From positions 1 through 6,115 of the forward strand of contig JAETTS010000165.1 in the NCBI GenBank assembly GCA_021769025.1: a stretch of DNA of 6,115 nt, written 5' to 3'. This DNA is from Enterocloster bolteae (GTDB lineage Bacteria; Bacillota_A; Clostridia; Lachnospirales; Lachnospiraceae). How positions within the stretch are numbered: the stretch's first letter is position 1; every line of letters starts with the position of its first letter. The position numbers and the translations under genes were made by a program. Of this stretch, positions 1 through 5,685 are shown one piece after another. The notes beneath the pieces were generated by a model, which was given only the letters and a program-made list of their open reading frames with translations, had not been told where the DNA came from and searched no databases.

Positions 1-1217
1 TGAGCGTATTGATCCAGGTATTGCATTAGAATCTCTTTTTGATTGTCTTCCGGATGCTCCAACACATGCTCCAGAAGCATATGAAGAGCCTGGCCAATCT
101 GCTTTCCCGGCTTCATTCCCCAGGCAATCAGGTCACTTCCGGTGACGGCAAGCATTTTCAGATGGATGCAGTCCCCCCGAAGACGAATCTCCCGGGATAG
201 ACGCTGAATCTGATCCAGCTGGCAGATCTGGGAATCCTTTGGATGTCCGTCTGTGCCTACCATCGATCGTTTTAGCAACAACAGGCTGTCAAACAACTCT
301 TCCGGCATCTGGCTCATGGCCTTTCTGATCTCTGCCAGCGACACCCCTATGGGCACCGGGTACATCTGAACCAGACTCGTTACCTTGCAGATGGTATCAT
401 TGTCCATCTTAAGTTCTCTGAGAACCTGGGCTGCTTCCTTTGGAGTCTGGCCCATAAGACAGGAGGCCCACCGCAGATATTTAAACGCTGGAAGGCCTGG
501 GCTAACCCATAGGCTTTCTGGCGCAATCCTTGAAAATGCCGGGGAGATATAGGGCTCCAGATTGCAGGTAAATATATGCCTGATCTGATTTGGGTGGTCA
601 GACAAAAGCAGCTTGGTCAATTCTGTCTGTATCCGCTCTTTGCTTACATTGGCCAAGTTGGGGCCAATGGCCTTAATCGCATTCCAGGTATTCTCTTCGA
701 TCTCAAAACCCAACTGGGCGGAAAAACGAAGGGCTCTCAGCATCCGCAGGGCATCTTCCCCAAACCGGTCCGTAGCTGTGCCCACACAGCGAATCCTGCC
801 ATCCTCCATGTCTTTGACTCCGCCAAACAGGTCAATCAACCCGTCTTTGTGGCTGTAGGCCATGGCATTGATGGTAAAATCCCGGCGTTTTAAATCTTCC
901 TCCAGACTGGAAGTGAAGGCTACTTCTTTTGGATGCCTGCCATCCTCATATTTACCGTCAATCCGATAGGTAGTCACCTCATATCCTTTTTTCCCTTTCA
1001 TGATGGTGACTGTTCCATGCAGAATTCCTGTATCAATGGTTCGGCCAAACAGGGATTTTACCTCCTCTGGCCGTGCCGAGGTAGTAATATCCCAATCCTC
1101 CGGCTCCTTCCCCAGGAGAGAGTCTCTGACACACCCTCCCACAATGTAGGCTTCAAACCCATGTCGATTCAGTTTTTCCAGAATCTCCTGCGCAGCACTT
1201 GGCATGTGTATCATCAT
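1..1217 (-). CDS. cca: CCA-adding tRNA nucleotidyltransferase (3' end cut off by window)
   Basis: This enzyme adds or repairs the 3'-terminal CCA of tRNAs in the cytoplasm, using CTP and ATP. I translated 405 codons leftward from ATG at 1217. The nucleotidyltransferase head is clear: GGCVRD at residues 27-32, the metal-binding pair D41-W-D43, a probable third acid at E80, RRDFTINAMA at 111-120, EDALR at 154-158 (the base-selecting EDxxR motif) and KERIQTEL at 193-200. Near the left edge a typical C-terminal stretch (GSDLIAWGMKPG, then LLEHVLEHPEDN) shows that probably only a few tens of residues are missing. I see no HD phosphohydrolase motif, so it is the shorter, HD-less form. Start choice: GGAGGG at 1234-1229 lies 11 nt before the ATG; ATGs at 1214 and 1205 are in-frame alternatives. 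It follows proS by 28 nt with no terminator between, so co-transcription from the T-box promoter is expected. The family assignment is secure; bifunctional CCA versus split CC/A activity is inferred from the family. Confidence 0.95.
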   Translation of the reverse strand, partial: MMIHMPSAAQEILEKLNRHGFEAYIVGGCVRDSLLGKEPEDWDITTSARPEEVKSLFGRTIDTGILHGTVTIMKGKKGYEVTTYRIDGKYEDGRHPKEVAFTSSLEEDLKRRDFTINAMAYSHKDGLIDLFGGVKDMEDGRIRCVGTATDRFGEDALRMLRALRFSAQLGFEIEENTWNAIKAIGPNLANVSKERIQTELTKLLLSDHPNQIRHIFTCNLEPYISPAFSRIAPESLWVSPGLPAFKYLRWASCLMGQTPKEAAQVLRELKMDNDTICKVTSLVQMYPVPIGVSLAEIRKAMSQMPEELFDSLLLLKRSMVGTDGHPKDSQICQLDQIQRLSREIRLRGDCIHLKMLAVTGSDLIAWGMKPGKQIGQALHMLLEHVLEHPEDNQKEILMQYLDQYA

Positions 1218-1245
1218 ATTCTGGGTTACCCTCCGTCTTGCAGCC

Positions 1246-2685
1246 TTAATATGCCCGTCCCCAGTAGACCATCTTCTTGGCCGGCTTCCCACATAAGACA
1301 CAAGTTTCGGCCAGCTGTTCCTGTTTAAACGGCATGCAGCGGGAAGTTGCTCCTGTGTCTTCCTTAATCTTGTCTTCACATTCCCGGCAGCCGCACCACA
1401 TGGCTTTCACGAATCCTGGCTTCTCATTGATCACCTTTACAAAGGAATCGTAGTCCACAGCCTCATACGTATGGGTATCTCTGTGTGTCCTTGCCCGCTC
1501 AAACATGTCATTCTGAATGGTCTCAAGCATGGCCTTCACCTCTTCCTCCAGCCTATCCAGAGATACCGCCGTCTTTTCATGAGTGTCTCTGCGCACCAGC
1601 ACTGCCTGGTTGTTCTCCAGATCCTTAGGCCCGATCTCCACCCGAAGAGGAATTCCCCTCATCTCGCACTCGCTGAATTTCCACCCTGGACTCTTGTCAG
1701 AGTCATCCACTTTCACGCGGAAACCAGCGCCCGCCAGACGACTTCTCAGTTCATAAGCCTTGTCAAGAATTCCCTCTTTCTTCTGCTGAATCGGCACGAT
1801 CATCACCTGTGTGGGGGCAATCCTCGGCGGCAGAACCAAGCCGTTGTCATCACCGTGTACCATGATGATAGCGCCAATGATCCGCGTGCTCATCCCCCAG
1901 GATGTCTGATGCACGTATTTTAACGTATTATCTTTATCCGCAAACTGAATTCCGAAGGCTTTGGCAAACCCGTCGCCGAAATTATGGCTTGTGCCGCTTT
2001 GCAGAGCCTTTCCGTCATGCATCAGTGCCTCAATGGTGTAGGTAGCCTCCGCCCCGGCGAATTTCTCCTTATCTGTCTTGCGGCCTCTGATCACAGGAAT
2101 GGCCAGAACCTGTTCACAGAAATCTGCATACAGATTTAGCATCTGCTCAGTCCGGGCTTCTGCTTCCTCTGCGGTGGCATGGGCGGTATGGCCTTCCTGC
2201 CATAGAAACTCTCTGGAGCGGAGAAACGGCCTTGTCGTCTTTTCCCAGCGAACTACGGAGCACCATTGATTATACAGCCTGGGAAGATCACGGTAAGAAT
2301 GGATATCGCCTGCATAGAAATCACAGAACAGCGTCTCCGATGTAGGGCGGACGCACATCCTTTCCTGCAATGGCTCCAGGCCTCCGTGGGTCACCCAGGC
2401 AACCTCCGGCGCAAATCCTTCCACGTGATCCTTCTCCTTCTGCAAAAGCCCCTCTGGAATGAACATAGGCATGTATACATTTTCCACTCCGGTTTCCTTG
2501 AACCACCGGTCCAACTCCTTCTGGATATTCTCCCAGAGCGCGTATCCGGCAGGTTTAATCACCATACATCCTTTTACACTTGCATAATCACACAATTCCG
2601 CTTTCTTTACTACGTCGGTGTACCACTGGGCAAAATCCACGTCCATAGACGTGACCGCTTCCACCAGTTTCTTGTCGCTTGCCAT
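1246..2685 (-). CDS. proS: Prolyl-tRNA synthetase, archaeal/eukaryotic-type (479 aa)
   Basis: This class II aminoacyl-tRNA synthetase charges tRNA-Pro with proline in the cytoplasm, using ATP. Motif 1 lies around residues 72-95 (PMFIPEGLL). PTSE at 114-117 and the motif 2 region follow (RWE at 146-148, then [18 protein letters not shown] at 152-169). Motif 3 lies around 263-290 (WGMSTR, then VLPPRIAP). An anticodon-binding domain starts near 290. The C-terminal domain carries cysteines at 431, 433, 436, 450, 462 and 465, fitting a zinc site, and the protein ends in tyrosine, typical of this type. There is no 180-residue editing insertion between motifs 2 and 3, unlike the longer bacterial type. 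Length fits the roughly 480-residue family. Start: AGGAGG at 2697-2692 sits 6 nt before ATG 2685; a farther in-frame ATG at 2706 would put this site inside the coding region. Control is by the T-box leader just upstream. Confidence 0.97.
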   Translation of the reverse strand: MASDKKLVEAVTSMDVDFAQWYTDVVKKAELCDYASVKGCMVIKPAGYALWENIQKELDRWFKETGVENVYMPMFIPEGLLQKEKDHVEGFAPEVAWVTHGGLEPLQERMCVRPTSETLFCDFYAGDIHSYRDLPRLYNQWCSVVRWEKTTRPFLRSREFLWQEGHTAHATAEEAEARTEQMLNLYADFCEQVLAIPVIRGRKTDKEKFAGAEATYTIEALMHDGKALQSGTSHNFGDGFAKAFGIQFADKDNTLKYVHQTSWGMSTRIIGAIIMVHGDDNGLVLPPRIAPTQVMIVPIQQKKEGILDKAYELRSRLAGAGFRVKVDDSDKSPGWKFSECEMRGIPLRVEIGPKDLENNQAVLVRRDTHEKTAVSLDRLEEEVKAMLETIQNDMFERARTHRDTHTYEAVDYDSFVKVINEKPGFVKAMWCGCRECEDKIKEDTGATSRCMPFKQEQLAETCVLCGKPAKKMVYWGRAY

Positions 2686-2730
2686 GATAATCCTCCTTGT
2701 AATCATTGATCATTTCGAAATAGGAAAAAG

Positions 2731-2775
2731 AAAAAGCCATCCAATCCCTGCCTTCTGGACAAGGGACCGAATGAC
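2731..2775 (-). terminator. Intrinsic terminator of the T-box leader
   Basis: Bases 2775-2762 pair with 2749-2736 to form a 14-bp stem with some G-U pairs and a 12-nt loop, followed by a T-rich run (TTTTTCTTTTT from 2735). The upper 5' arm, CGGTCCCT at 2769-2762, is also the 3' arm of the antiterminator. Binding of uncharged tRNA should therefore prevent this stem and let transcription run on into proS. Confidence 0.88.
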
Positions 2776-2901
2776 TCTGCATATCGGCGGTACCACCCCG
2801 GTTAACCGCTGGGAACGTAAGCCAGACAGTCGCCGTATTTTCATACAGAGTTCCAAGGCAGGTTGGATTTCCTATTATTTCCGAAACCATTCGAATGTAT
2901 G
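2731..2901 (-). promoter_or_regulatory. T-box leader (tRNA-Pro-sensing riboswitch) of proS-cca
   Basis: The hallmark T-box sequence GGGGTGGTACCGCCG lies at 2799-2785. The antiterminator can be drawn exactly: GGGG 2799-2796 pairs with CCCT 2765-2762, the seven-base bulge TGGTACC is 2795-2789, and GCCG 2788-2785 pairs with CGGT 2769-2766. The bulge begins UGGU, complementary to an ACCA acceptor end and so compatible with a tRNA carrying discriminator A, as tRNA-Pro does. The strand 2769-2762 is shared with the terminator, giving the expected mutually exclusive switch. Upstream, CATACA 2901-2896 can pair with TGTATG 2847-2842 to close a compact 60-nt Stem I candidate; on its 3' side are two possible proline specifiers, CCA 2866-2864 and CCT 2862-2860. 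CTGG 2825-2822 with CCAG 2812-2809 may be Stem III. The T-box call is secure; the Stem I fold and specifier are inference, and the element is shorter than usual. Confidence 0.9.
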
Positions 2902-2904
2902 CTG

Positions 2905-2933
2905 ATTCTACGACAAATTGACTAGATTGTCAA
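2905..2933 (-). promoter_or_regulatory. Sigma-A type promoter for proS-cca
   Basis: A perfect -35 box TTGACA at 2933-2928 is followed by a 17-nt spacer and a -10 box TAGAAT at 2910-2905, one base off consensus. Transcription would start near 2900-2897, directly at the first pairing strand of the proposed Stem I. This sets the leader at about 170 nt up to the end of the terminator. Confidence 0.8.
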
Positions 2934-2969
2934 GATTCCTTCCGGAATTTGCTGCAGTTTATGTTGTTG

Positions 2970-3010
2970 GTTGGTTATGTTTCACATTCAATGTCAGTTG
3001 GTTACGTTTC
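2970..3010. repeat. 14-nt direct repeat in the divergent intergenic region
   Basis: GTTGGTTATGTTTC at 2970-2983 recurs as GTTGGTTACGTTTC at 2997-3010, 13 of 14 bases identical and 27 bp apart start to start. Both are followed within a few bases by CACA. The pair lies between the proS promoter (-35 at 2933-2928) and the rightward promoter (-35 at 3077-3082), so it could be a tandem operator for a regulator of either gene. No bound protein can be named. The rest of 2934-3076 shows no coding sequence; two loose copies of CAGAAGYGGA (3025-3034 and 3067-3076) are the only other pattern seen. Confidence 0.45.
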
Positions 3011-3076
3011 TTCACAGGATCCATCAGAAGTGGAAAAGGCAAGAATCCATTGTTTTCAACAGATACCAGAAGCGGA

Positions 3077-3105
3077 TTGTTATTCTCCCTCTATTCGTGT
3101 ATAAT
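3077..3105 (+). promoter_or_regulatory. Sigma-A type promoter for the Fe-S aldo/keto-reductase-like gene
   Basis: A -10 box TATAAT at 3100-3105 matches consensus, and a -35 box TTGTTA at 3077-3082 matches four of six bases, with a 17-nt spacer. Transcription would start near 3112, giving a leader of about 30 nt before ATG 3142, too short for a riboswitch. Confidence 0.75.
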
Positions 3106-3141
3106 ATGTTTCAGAACAAATCTATAGAAAGGAGTACGTTC

Positions 3142-4284
3142 ATGCACTACAGAGAACTTGGACGAACCGGATTGAAGGTAAGTGAAATTGGCCTGGGAGG
3201 TGAGTGGCTGGAGCGCCACAATACAGAGGAGGTAAAGGAAGTCATCGACTGCTGCGCTCAGGCAGGAATCAATATCCTGGACTGTTGGATGTCAGAACCC
3301 AATGTACGTTCCAATATCGGAGCCGCCCTAAAGGGACAGCGTGATAAATGGATCATCCAGGGACATATCGGCTCCACCTGGCAAAATGGGCAATATGTAA
3401 GATCCCGGGACTTAAATAAGGTGGACGAGGCATTCAATGATCTTCTGACACGGATGCAGACAGACTACATAGATTTAGGCATGATTCATTTTGTAGACGA
3501 GCCGGCGGAATATAAAACGATCATGGAAGGAACGTTTATCTCCTATGTAAAAAACTTAAAAGAAAAAGGAACCATCCGCCACATCGGCATGAGCACCCAC
3601 AACCCGGATGTGGCAAGGCTGGCTGCCCTAAGCGGTGTGGTGGAGATGATCCTGTTCTCTGTCAATCCTGCCTTCGACATGCTTCCGGCCAGCGAGAACA
3701 TCGACGACTATTTTAAGGAAGAATATGAAGAAACCACAGACGGAATCACCCCGGAACGGGCGGAGTTATACCGTATCTGCGAGCAGCAGGGAGTGGGAAT
3801 CACTGTGATGAAAGGCTATGCCGGAGGGCGGCTGTTTACATCCAAGACTTCCCCCTTTGGCGTGGCCCTCACTCCGGTCCAATGCCTCCACTACGCATTG
3901 ACCAGGCCAGCTGTGGCCAGTGTCCTGGTAGGCTGCGACACCCCGGCCCATGTAGATGCCGCTGTCTCTTACGAGACCGCATCCGATGAGGAAAAAGATT
4001 ACGCCACAGTCCTGGCCCATGCTCCCCGCCACGCCTATTCCGGGCAATGCACCTACTGCGGCCATTGCGCCCCCTGTCCTGCTGGCATCGATATCGCCAT
4101 GGTGAACAAGCTGTACGACTTAGCCCAGATGCAGGATACGGTTCCGCCTACTGTCCGCGCCCACTATGAAGGACTGTCCGCCCACGCAGATGACTGTATC
4201 CAATGCGGTGGATGTGAGATTCGTTGCCCCTTTGGAGTCCACGTGATTGCCCGGTTGGCCGATACCGCCAAGCTGCTGTCTTAG
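3142..4284 (+). CDS. Aldo/keto-reductase-like protein with C-terminal 2[4Fe-4S] ferredoxin domain (380 aa)
   Basis: The N-terminal part (about 1-290) is an aldo/keto reductase TIM barrel: it opens with YRELGRTGLKVSEIGLGG (3-20) and has D47, DYIDLGMIH (108-116) and the IGMSTHN strand (148-154). The C-terminal part (about 295-380) has two cluster motifs, C303, C306, C309, C312 followed by P, and C352, C355, C358, C362 followed by P, expected to bind two [4Fe-4S] clusters. It is cytoplasmic, with no signal peptide or membrane segment. Of the usual Asp-Tyr-Lys-His tetrad, D47 and H116 are present. The stretch DCWMSEPNVRSNIG (47-60) has no tyrosine, and IIQGHIG (71-77) lacks the expected lysine. 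It may therefore not be a classical NADPH carbonyl reductase, and the substrate is unknown. Start: AGGAG at 3130-3134 lies 7 nt before ATG 3142, where family homology begins. The gene appears monocistronic. Family is certain, function is not. Confidence 0.93.
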   Translation: MHYRELGRTGLKVSEIGLGGEWLERHNTEEVKEVIDCCAQAGINILDCWMSEPNVRSNIGAALKGQRDKWIIQGHIGSTWQNGQYVRSRDLNKVDEAFNDLLTRMQTDYIDLGMIHFVDEPAEYKTIMEGTFISYVKNLKEKGTIRHIGMSTHNPDVARLAALSGVVEMILFSVNPAFDMLPASENIDDYFKEEYEETTDGITPERAELYRICEQQGVGITVMKGYAGGRLFTSKTSPFGVALTPVQCLHYALTRPAVASVLVGCDTPAHVDAAVSYETASDEEKDYATVLAHAPRHAYSGQCTYCGHCAPCPAGIDIAMVNKLYDLAQMQDTVPPTVRAHYEGLSAHADDCIQCGGCEIRCPFGVHVIARLADTAKLLS

Positions 4285-4338
4285 TATATGATGCAGATTT
4301 TCCACAGATATCCATTAAAATTCTGTAGAATCACCAAT

Positions 4339-4372
4339 TTTGCCCCCAATATCATGATATTTTGGGGGCAAA
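4339..4372. terminator. Hairpin between convergent genes, possible bidirectional terminator
   Basis: TTTGCCCCC at 4339-4347 pairs with GGGGGCAAA at 4364-4372, a 9-bp GC-rich stem. Its interior contains the palindrome ATATCATGATAT (4349-4360), which extends the hairpin. It lies in the 110-bp gap between the stop at 4284 (rightward gene) and the stop at 4395 (leftward gene). Position favours a shared terminator, but neither strand has a proper T-run after the stem, so efficiency is uncertain. Confidence 0.55.
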
Positions 4373-4394
4373 TATGATACATAGACAAACAGGA

Positions 4395-5627
4395 TCAGCA
4401 CTTAGGCAATGCCCACTCAAATGCCCCTCTCTCATCTACGCCATAGAAATCCGCAAAACTGATATCAAACACATCTTTTCCAACCTTGCCCACAGGAATC
4501 TTATTCTTAATTAGATACTGCCAGATCCCTGCATTGGCAATGTTTCCTTGGAAAAGGATTCCTTCCACGATGCCATCCTTCATAAGTATCCGCTTATACT
4601 GATCCTTATCCTCTTTCACCCTAACCGTATCCCCCTCCTCTTCAAGGATTCTGCCTACGCAAAGGGTTACCAGGCCAAAGAAATTAATGGTGTTTTTCGT
4701 AGCAAAGGTATCTGTATACTCCGACTCCAAACCGCACATATTCCGTCCGGCCACTCTTCCCTGATCCGCCGCATTGGGCCAGATTCCGGATCTTCCGGTA
4801 ATATCCCCGGCGGCAAAAACATCCGGCACGGAAGTCCTCATGTGAGAGTCCACCACAATCCCTCTGTCACAGGCGATCCCACTGCCCTCCAGACAGGACA
4901 GGGCCGGCCTTACTCCTGCCGCCACCACAATCAGATCACAGTTAATCTCCTCCCCATTGTCCAGTATGACCTTGTGAATTTTCCCGTCTTTCTCACACAC
5001 TGCTTCCGAAGCCCTTCTCCCAAGCACAAAGCGGACACCGGCTTTCTCAAACCGCCTTTGATATTCCTTGGCGGCATGGGCATCCAGCTGAATGGGAAGA
5101 ATCCGATCCGCCATCTCCACAACTGTGATTGTTTTCCCCAGTTCCAAAAGCCCGTAAGCGCCATCCAGCCCCACCAGGCCAGAACCGATGACAAGCACAT
5201 GTTCTGCACCGGCCGCCTCTTTCACAATAGCCTGGGCATCGGGAAGGTTGCGCAGTCCATATACATTGGACGCTTTCCGAAGTTCTCCCACCGGAGGGAT
5301 AAAGCTGTCTGCCCCTGCAGCCACTAAAAGCTTGTCATAGGAAACTTTCTCCCCATTCTGCAGATGGATCTCCTTTGCCTGGGGGCAGATCTTCTCTACC
5401 TTCTCACCTTTTTTCCAGTTTACGCCACAGGTCTCAAAAAAATCCTTCTGTGTAAAATCCAGCCCCTTTTCATCCCGCTCGCCGGAAATATATTTGTGAA
5501 GCATACAGCGGGAATGCACAAAGGCGTCTTCGGAAACCATGGTGATCTCTCCTGCTTGATCCTGCTGCCGTATCACCTTTGCCCCTTCAATCCCTGCCAC
5601 GCCTGCGCCGATAATTACATATTTCAT
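4395..5627 (-). CDS. FAD/NAD(P)-dependent oxidoreductase, pyridine nucleotide-disulfide reductase family (410 aa)
   Basis: This is a cytoplasmic flavoprotein expected to pass electrons between NAD(P)H and a protein partner or small acceptor. It has an FAD dinucleotide-binding motif GAGVAG at residues 7-12, an NAD(P) motif GSGLVG at 148-153 in a second Rossmann fold, the second FAD motif VFAAGDI at 270-276, and a shorter C-terminal interface domain from about 305. There is no CxxxxC disulfide. A single cysteine, C41 in SRCMLHKYISG (39-49), aligns with the redox-active cysteine of NADH oxidase and CoA-disulfide reductase (pattern CxLxxYIxG). Start: AGGAGG at 5642-5637 lies 9 nt before ATG 5627, and GAGVAG then sits near the N-terminus as the family requires. 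It follows the CooF-like gene by 58 nt on the same strand, suggesting that ferredoxin as redox partner. Similar proteins are annotated as NADH oxidase, rubredoxin reductase or CODH-linked oxidoreductase; the exact acceptor is not readable here. Confidence 0.93.
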   Translation of the reverse strand: MKYVIIGAGVAGIEGAKVIRQQDQAGEITMVSEDAFVHSRCMLHKYISGERDEKGLDFTQKDFFETCGVNWKKGEKVEKICPQAKEIHLQNGEKVSYDKLLVAAGADSFIPPVGELRKASNVYGLRNLPDAQAIVKEAAGAEHVLVIGSGLVGLDGAYGLLELGKTITVVEMADRILPIQLDAHAAKEYQRRFEKAGVRFVLGRRASEAVCEKDGKIHKVILDNGEEINCDLIVVAAGVRPALSCLEGSGIACDRGIVVDSHMRTSVPDVFAAGDITGRSGIWPNAADQGRVAGRNMCGLESEYTDTFATKNTINFFGLVTLCVGRILEEEGDTVRVKEDKDQYKRILMKDGIVEGILFQGNIANAGIWQYLIKNKIPVGKVGKDVFDISFADFYGVDERGAFEWALPKC

Positions 5628-5685
5628 AGCCCTACACCTCCTCTTCTGATGAATCGGCACGCGACAATCTCCGTCACCTGCCAGC

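Noticed and set aside
2686..2706. In-frame ATG at 2706 as an upstream start for proS
   Set aside because: It would place the AGGAGG site at 2697-2692 inside the coding region, whereas that site is ideally spaced for ATG 2685, where the family's N-terminus begins.
2799..2806. GGTTAACC palindrome as a Rex-like or other protein operator
   Set aside because: It lies in the stretch just before the T-box motif, where a GGTTAA sequence is usual, so the RNA element explains it.
3025..3076. CAGAAGTGGA and CAGAAGCGGA repeated 42 bp apart
   Set aside because: They are only ten bases with one mismatch in A/G-rich sequence; chance is a sufficient explanation without comparison to relatives.
2918..3127. 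Small rightward open frame of 69 codons in the divergent intergenic region
   Set aside because: It has no convincing ribosome binding site, overlaps both promoters and the repeats, and resembles no family I recognise.
2971..3141. 57-residue N-terminal extension of the aldo/keto-reductase-like gene
   Set aside because: The extension covers the promoter at 3077-3105 and the direct repeats, has no family resemblance, and ATG 3142 has a well-placed AGGAG.
4548..5327. Rightward 259-codon open frame antisense to the flavin oxidoreductase
   Set aside because: It has no recognisable domain and lies wholly over a gene with clear FAD and NAD motifs; it is a shadow frame. The same applies to the rightward frames at 576-1328, 1471-1923, 2266-2709 and 5364-5795.
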